From Strigops habroptila (Eukaryota > Chordata > Aves > Psittaciformes > Psittacidae), in the NCBI RefSeq assembly GCF_004027225.2, contig NC_044277.2:85076283-85140282 (forward strand): a DNA stretch of 64,000 bases, in the 5' to 3' direction. A program made the position numbers and the translations under genes. Shown here piece after piece: positions 13,131 through 25,116 of this stretch (within the stretch, counting starts at the first letter, position 1; each line of letters starts with the position of its first letter). Under the pieces are notes generated by a model. It worked only from the letters and a program-made list of their open reading frames with translations, did no database searches and had not been told where the DNA came from.

Positions 13131-14688
13131 ATATTCACACGACCCTCCGGGGGATCCCTCAAGTTGATGTGGTTTTGCATGACTTGGCCTCAACTATCTG
13201 CTGCAGTTTCTAAAAACCCATTACAGGGCTGCAGTAGGAAATAATTTAGTCTAATTTAAGGAAATCACAGCATTTTTTATTTTCATATCATTTTGTTCTG
13301 ATCCATCTGTTTACTCTTTTCTGAAGACAGGCTGAAATGTTTTTAGCCTGAAGAGTGAGCTAGTAAAAATGCTGCCTGGAGTAGGCTCGGCAGACGTGTT
13401 TGTTCCACATCCCCTTCTTCAGTGCAATATTTCCTTTGGTGGATATCCTCTGCTCCTGGAAGCGAGCTGTCTAGCTTTCTGGGGCACAATTATAAAGAAG
13501 AATTTCCTACATTTTACTGCACAGGATGAGGTGATTTTGCAAGTTAACATGACCTGAACTACACATGCCCAAAAGATAGCATCTGAAAAATATAGTGTGC
13601 AGCAATATGGTTAAAAAACTACAGCCAGAAAATGCTCGTTGGCTCCACCGCTGGCCAGAGAGAGGGAGAGGGAGAAGCAAGTCCATGCATTTTTCTGGAA
13701 AACCTGCTCTGTTACCTCCATAAAGTCATATGCAAGAGCAGAATTCAGCCTTAGCCTTTTTCTTCAGTAAAAAGTTGGGTTTGTTTGGTTTTCTTTAAAC
13801 CTAGACAAATGTAATTTTAGTATTTACTGATACACAGAAACAAAGCTTGTGAAGAGAGATGATGTGTTTTATTAAATCAACACATACAGCTGGAAAAAAG
13901 CTAACTATTTAAACACAGTATTCGAACTTTAAAGGAAGACATAGTCATTTTTTTTCATTCAATTAGAAATGCAGTCAAAGAAGCTTTTTTTCTTGTTTTA
14001 ATTTTGTTCGTTATTTTTGATGACTGGTTGTGGGATTGTTTTGATGTGGTAGCACTTTTAAAAACAGTAAGGCGAATATGACCAAAGTCTTGGTTTCTGT
14101 AATGGAAGATAATTTCATTTATGAGGCGTTTAGACTTTTGTTTGCATATGGATGCTTAAAAATACTGTAGGAAAAAGATGTAGGCATTCAAAAGCTGGAT
14201 GTTTACTACTGTTGCATATGGTTACCCGTATTCATAACAGTCTTTCAGCATCATCTGTCTGTGATCACGTTTTTATTTGAAAAAGACTAGTTGCCATGTT
14301 TGCTCTGTGATTTACATTATTTAAACAAATGGGGGGAAAAGAATTTAAAACAGCTCATTCAGTGGCACGACTAAGACATATGACAACGTATAAAATGTTC
14401 ACCATTATACTGCCATAAAGCTGGAGTTCAAACCCCAAGCACACACAAAAACAATGAATAACTCTTTTGGTCTGAAACAGCCTGGTGAAAGCATGCTGCC
14501 TCCTTGTGATTCATAGGCATATGAGCTTCCACTAAAATGGCATCTTACAGAGAAATATTTTGTCCTCAGAAGAGTCTAATGGTGGTCCCGGCTGTGCTCG
14601 GATCACGGGGAAAGCATGGGCAATGGGGAAGCCATTGAGACGGGGAAGGTGTATGCTTCTCACGGCGCCTCTTTCTTCTTTTCCACAG

Positions 14689-14757
14689 GATTTTCTGCAA
14701 GGGGACTGTACCAAAGCCAGACAAAAGCTGAACTGGAAGCCGAGAGTCACGTTTGAT
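14689..14757 (+). CDS. GMDS: GMDS penultimate coding exon (GDP-mannose 4,6-dehydratase, partial)
   Basis: This 69-base exon encodes [20 protein letters not shown] followed by TFD. That is nearly identical to human GMDS residues of about 330-352 as I recall them (K/R and A/T changes only). GMDS is the cytosolic NADP-dependent short-chain dehydrogenase/reductase that turns GDP-D-mannose into GDP-4-keto-6-deoxy-D-mannose, the first step of de novo GDP-L-fucose synthesis. The segment lies near the C-terminus, after the Rossmann NAD(P) domain, in the substrate-binding part. Boundaries are clear: the acceptor is TTCTTTTCCACAG ending at 14688, and the donor GTGAGT starts at 14758. Both introns are phase 0. 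The rest of the gene lies left of the window. Its 3' end faces FOXC1, as in mammals. Identification is very secure; the exact length was checked codon by codon. Confidence 0.97.
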
Positions 14758-15132
14758 GTGAGTGGCCTTTCTGGCATGCTTTGCACCTGCCAGGTGTTCA
14801 TGTCTTCTAAAAGCAATCCATGGAGAAGGGAAGGGAGGGGGGGACCTCTGTGCCGGGTGACTCAGGCACACTGAGGAATCTCATTTCAGTGACCATGCCC
14901 AGGTTCTTACTTTGAAGACAGCACCCATGATGGCAGCAATGGACACTCCCAGTGCATAGCAGCACACCAACACACACGTTGGGGCCAGAGCTTCTGTGGG
15001 AAGAGCCCAGCAAAGGCCCATCCCCTCCTTGTCCTGCTGCAGAGGGTCAGGGAGGGCTTGCTGTGTTCCAGGGCACTCCTGCCATTCATCCCCTGTGCTA
15101 GAGCCCTCATCTGCCTCTCTCCCTCCTTGCAG
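14758..15132 (+). other. GMDS: Last GMDS intron (375 bases)
   Basis: A short GT-AG intron, phase 0, runs from donor GTGAGTGG to an acceptor with a C/T-rich tract ending CTCCTTGCAG. Joining the flanking exons gives ...RVTFD-ELVREM..., which matches the family without gap. Its short length next to the very long preceding intron fits the mammalian gene as I remember it. ORFs drawn through this intron on either strand are shadows. Confidence 0.93.
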
Positions 15133-15195
15133 GAGCTGGTGAGGGAAATGGTGGACGCCGACGTGGAGCTCATGAGGAACAACCCCAATGCCTGA
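15133..15195 (+). CDS. GMDS: GMDS last coding exon with stop codon
   Basis: Encodes ELVREMVDADVELMRNNPNA and a TGA stop at 15193-15195. It corresponds to the last 20 residues of the 372-residue human enzyme, with conservative differences (H to D, T to N). Together with the previous exon it gives the last 43 residues of the protein. This C-terminal helix is part of the homotetrameric SDR-fold dehydratase. No frameshift or early stop is seen, so the gene looks intact as far as visible. The start of the exon is set by the AG at 15131-15132 and the uninterrupted reading frame across the junction. Confidence 0.97.
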   Translation, partial: ELVREMVDADVELMRNNPNA

Positions 15196-16125
15196 GCCCT
15201 GGCTGGGCCCAACAGGCGTCACAGGGGTGACCCATGCCAGGGGTGCACCCCACAACCAGCACCACCATGAGCCACCAGGATGGGTGGCCGCCTGCCCCTC
15301 CCTGTGATGATTTTACTGCTGGCCTACCCGTGCGTGAAAGCCTGGTTTTATCCCCCACTCCACCCCACACACACTCCCGATGCCTCTCGCCCCACACATC
15401 ATCCAGGGTCAGCTCTGCCTGGGCTAACTCTGGCTTTTGCCATTAACTGGGGAAGGGTCACTCCAGCCCGATGCTGTACATGAAGTACTGATCAGCCAAC
15501 GAGCCTACTGATTTCCTTTTTTAATTAAAACTCATTAATTACCTAGGACATCCAGTGCATTTTTAGTACTTTCTTCCATTTGAAAAACAAAACCATCCCT
15601 GGCTCCCCCCCACCCACTCAACCTCCCCTCTCTTCCAGCAACAACAGCAGCAAATCTCTGGCGCTAGCATGGGCTCGCCATCCCTCCAGCCCTCGCTCCA
15701 CAGCTTCCCCTCTTCTGCCTTTCCTGAACACTCCTTGTTTTTCTTTCCTGCAGCCCTACCTCCACCCCAGCGGCCCATTTCCACCACTTGAACTCTGTAA
15801 AAGTTTGGATAACTTGATATAACTAGCAGTGAAATCGCTTTTTGACCATGCCGAATTAATTCCTAATTGCTGGAATTGCTTTCCAACCAGTCAGGGGGTT
15901 TATAAGCATTTTTCAGATCTTCATTTCAGAGTGTGCATGAGTCACAGAAAGCCTTTTTGTCCAGCACCTTCTCGATCCAGGGGTTTAGGGTATTTTGGGT
16001 TTTGCTCCCCCAGTATCAACCCATTCCCCTTCCATCCTGTTCCTGTTTACTATAATCAGACTTCGGATGGGAGCTTGAATCATCTCAAAAGATGACTTGA
16101 GGAATTAAAACAAAATAAATAAAAA
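15196..16125 (+). other. GMDS: GMDS 3' UTR, with two alternative poly(A) signals
   Basis: After the stop codon the sequence is ordinary, mid-GC and without coding signs. An ATTAAA hexamer at 15524-15529, followed by a T-rich stretch, could end a transcript with a UTR of about 350 bases. Overlapping AATAAA signals at 16114-16119 and 16118-16123, followed by A-rich sequence and then GT/T-rich sequence, could end a longer one of about 930 bases. I cannot tell from sequence which is used. The A-run just after 16130 is genomic and could cause false internal priming in cDNA data. Confidence 0.55.
16114..16123 (+). other. Candidate distal GMDS poly(A) signal (overlapping AATAAA)
   Basis: Two canonical AATAAA hexamers overlap here, 919-928 bases past the GMDS stop. 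A GT-rich and T-rich segment follows within about 50 bases (near 16151-16178), as expected of a cleavage site. Confidence 0.5.
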
Positions 16126-16419
16126 AGCTTAAAAAAAAAAAAGAAACTTCAAGGTGAGTAAATATTTTTGCACTTTTCGTGCCAAGGTACCCTGGTTATC
16201 CAGAGGTCGCCGAGCCCATACATTTCCCGTTGGTTTAGGATCTTCCACCCACCAATTACTCCCATCATTTTAGCTTTATGCCTCGAAATGAGCAAAGGGC
16301 GAGGTACACAGCAGGTAGATACACAGGAGAAACACCTTCTCTGAGCACACCTCTTGCTTTTTGACTTTGGGGGAGGGGGCATCCCTGTTAGAAGGGAGGC
16401 GATGGGATGTGGGGATCTG

Positions 16420-17335
16420 AGTGCAGATGGAAGTTGTGCGGGGGGACAGGACGGGGCTCAGCATCCCCCTGTGAGGACCCAGGCTGCCGGGAGGGAGCGC
16501 AGGGCTACTTCTGCGGTGGCCCGAAAGGCGGCTTTTGCCAGAGATAGAGGGGAAAACCTGCGGCGTATACGTTGCGCGGAGCGGTGCTCGCCCGGGCACC
16601 CGGAGCGGCCGCTTCCGTCGGGGCCGTCCCCGCGGGAGCGAGGACTTGCGAGGCCACCGCAGCACACGGAGAAAGGGAAACGAGGGAGCCCGGCCGCTGC
16701 TTGGGATCCTTTCCCACAGGTGCACGGAGCCCGCACCCCCGGGGGGTGCAGAGGAGCAGGAGCAGCTGAGAGGTAGAGGTGTCCCACGTGCACTCGCTCC
16801 AAGGAGCGCCCCACGCGTGTGAGGACCTCCAGCCCCCACGCATGGTCTCCGCGGCGAGTCGGGGCTCCCTACACGCCGAGTAGGTCGTGGGCGCCCCGTC
16901 CATGGGGAGGCCTAGAGCTGGCCGCGGCGCCGGGGCAGGCACACTTTGCCACTCACTCCCGGCATGGACACTTCCACGCGTGGGTATATTTATACAAAGC
17001 CTTCTGAGGTGCTTCTCCCCTCGAATGGGTACGGCTCCGCGCCTGCGTCCTTTTTTCTTTTCCCCCCTAAAGGGTAGAATACCAATAACCCTTCCTCCCC
17101 GTGTCCTTTACGTTATCTGTCCTCCCCGCAGTGTTCACACTGTGGCTGTGCCCTGCGGGCTGCCGCCGCACACCCCAACGACCGACGGGTCCCCCTGTTC
17201 CCGGGGGTGCCCCCCCGCCCAGGGCCACGGTGGTCGGCGGAGGGGAGAGGGCGAGCTCCGCCTCCACAGCCGCACCGAGGGCTGCCCCCTTTGCAAGCAG
17301 GTCCCAGGCGGCGGATCCTTGGTGGCGCACGTAAC
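16420..17335. promoter_or_regulatory. CpG island in the GMDS-FOXC1 gap (1)
   Basis: Dense CG dinucleotides and high GC from the end of the GMDS 3' UTR region onward, with sharp AT-rich borders near 16.3 and 17.34 kb. No gene is recognised here. Overlapping ORFs in all frames are composition artefacts. Confidence 0.7.
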
Positions 17336-17901
17336 CAAAATAAAATAGTTTAAAAAAAGGTATTAAAGCACTTTTATGACGAGGTATTTTTGTATTGCTG
17401 GGAACTATTTCTTGCTTACAGTGATTCACTGGGAGGCTTGCTGGTACATCTGAATATTAGTTCACACATCTCTGCAGAGGGCTGGGAACCTTAACATACG
17501 CTGCCAGTTTTCCTTCGAGCTCCCGGTTTTATTTTTGCTTTGGCCTCTCTAACTGCGGCTTATTCAAGAGATGCATTTTTATTCTCCGTTTTCGGCCTCT
17601 GTATTAGGGAGTGTGTGGGGAAAGGGATGGTAAGGCAAAATTTGGTTCTAGAGCAAGTGGTTCCTCCAGGATGACTTTGAGCTGGATGTCTTTTTGCTAC
17701 TTTTTTTATTATTTTTTACAACTGCTGCTGGTCGGGATAGGACAAAATGTGCGTCCCAGCACTGCCCCGCTGCTTTTTACAATCTGGCAAAGGTATGAAC
17801 TGCTTTTCAGTTTCCTCAGCACCACCTTCCTGCTCGATTTTGCGATTTCGAATTCCTCCGAAAGCACTGCTCTTTGCAATGACCATGGGATCACTTCTCG
17901 A

Positions 17902-17942
17902 TAGTAATAGTAATAATAAACAATAACAATAATAATAATAAT
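17902..17942. repeat. (AAT)n microsatellite, imperfect
   Basis: Runs of TAATAATAATAA with single-base interruptions over about 41 bases in the GMDS-FOXC1 gap. Confidence 0.9.
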
Positions 17943-18039
17943 GGTATTTACGCAAATAATATCTGTATCTGTAGCTAATACACCAGTCGCACACTATGTA
18001 ACTGAACATCCGTTTAACCCGTATGGTAAACGTTTTGTG

Positions 18040-19830
18040 CGTGCAGGTTCGGAAAGACGCAGCCCCCTCTCTGCCCGTCTCATCTCTCATCTCGGGTCAT
18101 TGCAGCTTCCTTAATTTAAAAGGGCAGCTCCATAATAAAAAGCAAACGGCACGGTGGGCAGCTGGGTGGCAGAGGCTACCCGGGCGTGCGCCCCGTCGGG
18201 AGAAGGGGTTCAGGCGGGCAGGGAGAGGAGAGCGGGCCCAGCTCCTGCCCAGCGGGTTGAGGAGGGCCGAGGCCTCCTCGGGAAAGCCGGCCTGGGCCGG
18301 GCCGGGCCGGGCCGGGCCGGGCCCTGCCTGCAGCTCCCTCTCCACAGCGGCGGGAGTTACAAGCTGCGGAGGCTCGCTCCCCGCACCCGCCGCCCCGCAC
18401 CTCGCACCACCTCGCACCGTAACCCGGCCCCTCTCCTCCGCCGTGCGGGACTCTGCCCTTCCCCCGGAGCCTATCTTGCCAAAGGTAGAACTGCCACGAA
18501 AGCCGCTTTTCTTTTTTTTTTTTTTAAAAAAAAGGAAAAAAAAATTCACTCTCCTGAGGCCTTTTTCAGGGGCGCTTGGGACCACCGGCCACTCGCCGGC
18601 TGCAAAATCCCCGCAGAGCGCAAGCAGTGCGGCGGTTGGATCACCCCACGGGAGCACAAGCCCTCACTACCTCTGCCAGGGGGCCGGGGGATAGGAGGGG
18701 GGATCGACTCTGCCCCAGGGCCGCCGGCGGCGGAGCCCGCCCGGCCGGCCCCGCCGCGGAAGGCCGGCGAGACAAAGCGACGGGGGTTTCCTCGGGGTCG
18801 CGGAGCAAAACCGCCAGCGCCATCTAAAAATATACACCTCCTGCTCGCAGTGTCAGCCCGAAGGGTAGAAGCAAAGGGGAGGCTCAGGGGCGAAGAGACC
18901 CGCTGCTCAAGCACGCACACGTCGGGGTAGGTGGAAAGGGAAATGGCTCCGCGGGCAGCTCTGATCGAGCACGGAAACCCACCGATTGCTGTAAGTGTAT
19001 GTAGAAAAATTAAACATAGGTGTAAGCTGGGGATCCGGAGGAGTCCCCTGCCTCCCCCCTCCTCGGCCCCTTACACGTAAAGCAGCCGCGTCCCCCCGGG
19101 GCGGACATGAGGGCCACATCCTCTTCCCTCTCCCGGCCCGGGCGGGAAGGCACGGGGCTGCCCCGGGGCAGAGCGGGGAGAAGGGCACCGGGGGTCGCCA
19201 CCCCCCGTCGCCTCTGGGCGACAGGTTTGCAGGGGTGGGAGGCGAAGGGGAGCCCCTAGCCGGCTCGCAGAGCCGCGCTCCCGGCTTCCCCCAGTGACCC
19301 CCCTTCACCTCTGATCGTTCACTGGCGGAGCATTGTCTCCAGACACAACAAACCCAGAAAGGAGCGCTGGAGCAGGCATAGCTCCAACGTTTTGACGGGT
19401 GGAAGAAAAACATCAACAGATACTTTGCAATTATTTGGTGATGGGGGCTAGGGGAGGCGGGCGGGGGAGAGGTCGGTTCGCAGCAGCAGACGCTAATTGC
19501 AACCTTTGCTTTGCTAATGAACTCGCACCCGTTCATTCCGCGCTCCGTTCCCGTTTCCCCCCTCTCCGCCCCGGCAGAGCGCTTGGGGGGCGGGAAATGG
19601 CGTCGAGAGAGAGACGTAATTTTTATGCAATTCGTTATTCGGTTTTAAATCCATCCCATCCCTGAGAGGCGAAGTTAGAAGAGCTAAGGGAAAGCGGCGA
19701 GCAGCTTCTATCTGGCAGAGGCGAGGTGTGTGAGCGCCAGGCAACCGGGCACCCCCGTACGTCTGTCCCAGGGCTGCTGGGCTGGGCAAGGTGAAAGGGC
19801 CTTCCACTCGCCTGCAGCTGCAGACCTGTT
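18040..19830. promoter_or_regulatory. CpG island in the GMDS-FOXC1 gap (2)
   Basis: Long block rich in GC and CG dinucleotides, interrupted by a T/A homopolymer stretch near 18510-18545. It contains the GGGCC tandem repeat at 18294-18323. It could be an unannotated promoter or a Polycomb/enhancer-associated island; no transcript evidence is available from sequence. Confidence 0.7.
18294..18323. repeat. (GGGCC)6 pentamer tandem repeat
   Basis: Six perfect GGGCC units inside a CpG island. Each unit contains a self-complementary GGCC, so the tract can fold on itself and is also G-quadruplex-prone on both strands. Confidence 0.9.
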
Positions 19831-21439
19831 TCACACAGTCGGAGCGGGAAAATACATAGCTATACACACATATATACCGAAAAAAGAGTCGCAGTACAAA
19901 CTCGCATCAAAAAGGCAGTGCGAATGTATTTATACTGGGCAATCTTGCAAGCACCGACATTGTTTAAACAATTCTCTTCTGCTTTGGACGATATTATCAG
20001 TACTTTTACATTATCATTCAACGGAAGACATTCTCCTTTTTCCTTATTTCAAATATTTATTTAAATTAAAAAATATACCCGGCCGCTTAAATGTTCTGGC
20101 AAGTAAATAAATTCCAGGAACGGTGGTGGCGGGAAAACAGCTATGGTGTTTCTTCTAAACCGCTTGCCTTCCGAGGGACAAGTGCTGTAGCGATATGACC
20201 TGTTTATTCATCGATTCATATAATATATAAATATCCTGAACTCATGAGTGTAATAATTTGAGTTTTTCCTACTGGAGGAAATTCAGCTATTTTAAGAGTT
20301 AATGGTTCTAAATGTGTTGGTTTTCCTGCATTCTCCCCAGAGGTGATGGGGGCTGGAAGGGAGGGGGGAATTCCAGTTTGGGGGTTCATTGTTGTTTTAA
20401 TTCTCCTGAACGCAGCCTAAAGCAGCTGACCCGAAAGCGGGGTAATGCACTGCACACCCCTGACACCTAAAGGTCAGGTGAAAGTCTCCAGCAGGTAAGC
20501 CGTGGGCCGGCTGCCTGCCCAGCTCACTTGCTCTCTGGCTCACAAATTGTTCTGTTCTGCCCACCCAAGTCGTCTCAAGCTGTGTTTATTTAGGGGGCAA
20601 AAAAAAATTGCCGACCACCCAATTCCCATTCAGCCGGAGAGCTTGTGAGCTCTCACCGGTAGCCCGGTCCACCTTCCCCACCACCCCCGCTCATTTTAAT
20701 AGCTATTATTTTGCTATTAAACACGCATACAAAGCAAGGCGCAAGTTACGGGCCTGAAAGGTCACTGAGGTGCGTGCATGAGACTCATTTGCTTGGGAGC
20801 GAGGGAGAGATCCCCCCCAAACAGCCTGCCGGCCCGAGGGAGGGACGGAGCCTTTGACTATTGCCTCCCCAGCCTGCGTAGCACAGAACGCTGGTGGGCT
20901 GGCGAAGAAGCCGAGGCCGGGTTGGGACGGAAACGAGCCTCTGGGACGGCAGGGGCTTCCCGCGGGGCTGCGCCGCCGCCTCCCCTCACACCGCGGCACC
21001 CCGACGGTCCCATTCGACCGCGCCCGGCCACCCCCCGCCGGGTACCCGGCAAATACCACCTCCGCGGCCGCTTCCCAAATCTCCGGACGCCAGCAGCGTT
21101 CCCACCAAACTAAACAAGGGAAGAGGGGTTAGTTAGCTGCAAGTGACACCGAGGCCCCTATTCCTGCCGGACCAGCGGAAGCGACCCTCGGGAGAGTCGG
21201 AGCTGGCTTTTCCCGTTCCTCAAGCAGGCTTTTTAGGACCCCTTCTTACGAAATGAGGGTGTCCCGCTCTCCTCCCCTAAGCACCAGCCCGTTTGCTACC
21301 TCTGTGTGCACGGCCAGCTCCCGGGCTACATAGAACAAGGGGCCCAGGCTGTTGACCTCTGGTGCGTATGTAAAGTTTTGAGGGGGAGTACAAGCAGCAT
21401 TGCTGCGAGGGGTCTCCGGTGCCCGTCGCAGCCCCGCAG

Positions 21440-21780
21440 AGCCTCCCCCCACCCCGCCGGTGCGGCTATTGTTTCGTTCAATTAGGCTCCGCTTGATAAA
21501 AAATAATCGCTCATTAACCCTGGCCCTCCTCCCTCCCGGCTGGTGTGTTGTGAATGGCGACATCGTCTCCCTTGACCCCCGTCTCCCTTTTCTGTCTTTC
21601 TGTCCCCTGAAAAATGATTCCGCGAGCTCTGATTGAATTTTATTCCTTCCTGACCTGGCCCGTTTTTATTGCATGGGCACCATCAATCTTGACCTAACGC
21701 GACGTTTGTTTATTACTTTGGAAAGAAGCGAATGGCTTTATGAGCCCCAGCGTAATTAAACCAAGAGGGCTACGCTCACC
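21440..21780. promoter_or_regulatory. Candidate conserved non-coding element downstream of FOXC1
   Basis: A low-CpG insert between two CpG-island blocks with GATAAAAAATAATCGCTCAT, TCATTAACCC, TTATTGCATG and GCGTAATTAAACC. Homeodomain, PBX/HOX-like and GATA-like cores are clustered. About 5.5 kb beyond the FOXC1 stop. Confidence 0.35.
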
Positions 21781-22264
21781 GCGGCACCGCCACCACCTTT
21801 GGGGCGGATTCACTACACACACAAGCCGCCGGGGAGGCGAGGCAGCAGAAGGGGGGGTGGGGGGGAAGGAAAAAACCACCCCACGCGGGAAGCTTAAGTG
21901 GCACCTTCCGAGCCAGTGACCTCGTGTGCGAGATGCCGGTGGATCGAAACCCGTGCACATCCCCGGGGAACACCGAACAGCTCCCTTACACCACACTTTA
22001 GGTCCTCCATGTGGAGGTAGCACAGCTCTTGCGCGGCTTGCCGCCTAAACCTGTGAGCGACCTCCGCGCTGCCCCGGCTGCGCCCTCGGGCGTGCCACCT
22101 GCGCTCCCGCACAGCGGAAGCCCACCCCTGATGGCACCCACCGCCGCGCTCCTCATACCCCCTCTCCCCCAAAAATACCCTCGCGCATCTTAAAGTGACG
22201 GAAGCATTTAGCCAACGTGCCCGGCCCCAACACGGGGAACCGGGGGAAACGCGGACTGACCACG

Positions 22265-22360
22265 CCGGGGGATTTGAATTACTTTACAAGCGAAATTAAT
22301 TGAAAGCTAACGTGCAATTAGCGGTTGCTGTTGAAATGGGTAATTTAGGGAAGAGGATGG
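22265..22360. promoter_or_regulatory. Candidate homeodomain-site cluster
   Basis: GAATTACTTTACAAG, AATTAATT (22294-22301), CAATTAG (22315-22321) and GTAATTTAG occur within 90 bases flanked by CpG-rich DNA. Confidence 0.35.
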
Positions 22361-23279
22361 CGGAGCGTTTCTAGGAGCCGCAGAGCTCCTGGACCTGCCT
22401 AGCCGCAGAGCAGCCATGTGTGCGCCTCGACGTTGCACGCTTTTGCCTACGCAATCAGGACGACATAATACAGAGTGCGCATTGTTACCCCACGCTCACC
22501 TCCACGTGGGCGCCAAGGGCCGCTCCTTTGCTGCGCGGCGCAATATCCCACACCAGCCTTGGCGTACGCAGATGGCGGCTCACCCCCACCGCGCAACCAA
22601 AGCCTCCCCCTCTTCCCCGACCGCAAAGCGGAGCTTTAAGCTCGCCCTGCTCCAGCAGCGTGCTTTTTGGAGAGGTGAGCGTGCTGCCGCAGCACAGCCG
22701 GCTGATCAATAGGTGTAACCCCAGGGTTACCGGTAGCTTTACAAAATTAAGCCCGACTATGAAAATATTCCCGTGTTAACTTCGAAGCTCCTTTCCCGAA
22801 CTTCGTGGCTTTCAGAAAAGGCCCCAAATATTGTAAAGCGCCGATATGGAAACATTCACGTAACGTCTCCATGCACAACGCAGCCCCACCACGTTCTCCA
22901 TCAGACCTGGCCTGTGGAGGGAGGAAAGGGGATTTAGCCCATGTCCTCCCAACTATTTGCATGCACTTCTCTGCCATTTTTGGTTATGACCTTTGCAGAG
23001 CATAATATGAACTGTAATTGCTTTAATAAGAAATTCTGAGGAGGAAACACGGAAGGGAGAATACTATTTTTCACGTTTTCCTCAGTTTGAGAGATGAGCA
23101 AACACAAGAAACCACCAGAAACAGCTAAATGGAATCGACCCTCAAATTAATTAAATAATTTTTTTTAAGCGGTATTTTGTTGGGTTTCTTTTCCCTAGAC
23201 GGAAAGCAAAGCAATAGTTTGGGGCGGGGGGGGAGGAAATCACCTTCATCTAAAAATACAACACAAAGCACCATGCTAA

Positions 23280-24840
23280 CCTGGCACCTACTGGGCTGCT
23301 CCGCAGGCCAGGCTGGGGCCAGGCATCCCCGCTCGCTGTCGGGGCTGCCACCAAAGACGCTGTGGCCTGATGGAGGCACCTTCCAGCTGCTGCGGGGCCA
23401 CGTCCCGCGCCCGCCAGCTCCGCGCAGGGTCGGACCGCGTCTCCTTTGGCATTCAGGGCAGGCCCAGTTCTGCTGGGAGACAATCACAGGTCAGAACGGT
23501 CACTCGAGTTTGCCTCCTGCTCTCAAGGGGAGGGAGGCTCAAGGGGGATAAGGGGCCGTGCCCGGCATAGGACCCCGCTGCCCTCAGTTTGTGCCTTACA
23601 GACAGGAGCACTGCCCGCAGGCAGATGCCCCGCTCCGCGCCCGCCCCGCTGTGCTGCCGCAGCCCGGGGCCCGCCAGGTCTTTTCCCCCACCATCATCAG
23701 CAGCAACGCTTCACGGCGGAGGCCCCGTCCCGGCCCCTCCGCGCAGCGCCGCGCAGGGACCCCGCGGCATTGCCCTGAACGCCGTGATGACCAGGCCGCC
23801 TCCCGCTGCCAAGCCCGCACGATTCACTGCCTACCGCGGGGACCCTCAGCACCGCTAAGCTTGTTCTCGTTGTGAACAATTTCTGTGCGGAAGGGGAGAA
23901 AAATGTTTGCAATAATACAGTAATTTATTTAAAACCCAATCCGCAGCACGCGTTGTGGTGAGCCAGCCCGTCGCACCGAGAACCGGGAGGTGACCTCTGC
24001 CATCACCACGCACGTCACTTCAGGAAAGGGATCCCCTCCGGAGGCAGAAGATCCCGCCACGACCTACCTGCGGCCGAACAGGATATTTCCCTTTGCCCCT
24101 TCCTTGGCTGCGAGCCCCCTCCACCCGGGTACCCCTTTTGCAGACAGGGCCGCGGGGAACGCAAATTGCGCGGCCGCCCCGCCGTGCCGGGGCTGCGGAG
24201 GGCAGCAGGCAGCTGCGGGGCGGCCTGGGCATCAGCAATAATTACCCAGGGCACTTGTTGGAGCTCCGCATGGTCCCTCCAAGTCCCCTAACCGAGCAGC
24301 ACCACTGCCAATGCAACGAGTGATTAATCAAACTGAGGTAGTGAACAACTGCTTTCCCTCCTAGTGATTTGCTGAGAAAAACCCAAAGACAGGAGAGCCG
24401 GCGCCTGATCGCAACGAAAAATAATAGGCAAATAGCACATGCAATCCCTCTCCCTTCTTTAATTTTAATTTGTGTTTTAAATACTGGGCGAGGGAGAGGC
24501 GGGTATAGCGTTAGCACTCAGCAGGCACCTCGATGGCAGACCCGGGGGCCGAGGGAGTAGCCGCCGGGCCCCCGCTTCCCGAGGACGGAGAGCGAAGGCG
24601 GGAGGTGGCGACAACCCTGCTGGGCCCCGGGGTTGTCGACAGTCCCGGCCACAGGCAGAGGGGAGGCGGGAGCCGCGAGCCCGACCCGCCCGGTGCCGGA
24701 AGAGGGGCGGTGGGAGCAGAAGGTGAGCCCGAACGGGAATAGGTGACAGTGTATTTCCCTTTACTGTTGAGAAACGGGGAGCAGCGATCAAAGCGTGCCC
24801 CCGGAGCGAAGGCGACCTTCGCTTCAGCCTCACCGTAACC
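23280..24840. promoter_or_regulatory. CpG island block in the GMDS-FOXC1 gap (4)
   Basis: Two CpG-dense segments (about 23280-23860 and 23940-24840) with a short AT-rich spacer and an AT-rich homeodomain-like patch near 24230-24480. No coding gene recognised. Confidence 0.65.
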
Positions 24841-24930
24841 GGACGATAGAGAGCTTGAGTTCTGCTCTCCCAACTTAGCAAACAAACAAATATAAATAAG
24901 GCCGGTAATCTTTATAGAGGTACTAGCGCG

Positions 24931-24958
24931 TAAAAAATAAAAAAAAAAAAAAAAAAAG
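24931..24958. repeat. Poly(A) tract
   Basis: About 26 A with one T interruption just beyond the last CpG block; no retroelement body is recognised next to it. Confidence 0.9.
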
Positions 24959-25116
24959 AAGCAAAGACTATGCGATACTGAAATAAAGATATTTTAAGCC
25001 AACGTAATAACTTCCCCCACCCTCCTGGTTCACTCGATCTGCCGAAGGTGTTTTCTGAATATTAGATTATTGCTTTGGAAGGGAAGAGTAGCTCAAAAGC
25101 GAGGTAATAAGGTTTA

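Larger units (their letters stand above)
1..14688 (+). other. GMDS: GMDS intron, 3' part (intron upstream of the penultimate exon)
   Basis: Everything left of the first recognised GMDS exon is read as intron on the + strand, because the exon at 14689 begins in the middle of the protein and is preceded by a pyrimidine-rich tract ending in AG. I looked for codons for the preceding conserved YYRPTEV stretch in all frames by eye and did not find it, so the upstream exon should lie beyond the left edge. In mammals the corresponding intron is also very long. The only other structure I can support here is two CR1 fragments, one old palindromic repeat, a purine-rich block near 3.4-3.9 kb and a candidate conserved element near 8.2-8.4 kb. 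ORFs in this stretch are short, lack homology that I recognise, and look random. Confidence 0.8.
20770..22700. promoter_or_regulatory. CpG island block in the GMDS-FOXC1 gap (3), split by an AT-rich element
   Basis: CpG-rich at 20770-21440 and again at 21770-22680, with a lower-GC, TAAT-containing segment between about 21440 and 21780 (candidate conserved element). No coding gene recognised. Confidence 0.65.

Noticed and set aside
16276..16942. Long overlapping frames on both strands after GMDS
   Set aside because: CpG-rich composition effect; no shared protein motif and no splice-supported structure.
18154..18930. 258-codon frame in the GMDS-FOXC1 gap
   Set aside because: Lies in a CpG island, reads through homopolymer A/T as lysine and phenylalanine, overlaps long frames on both strands, and has no domain.
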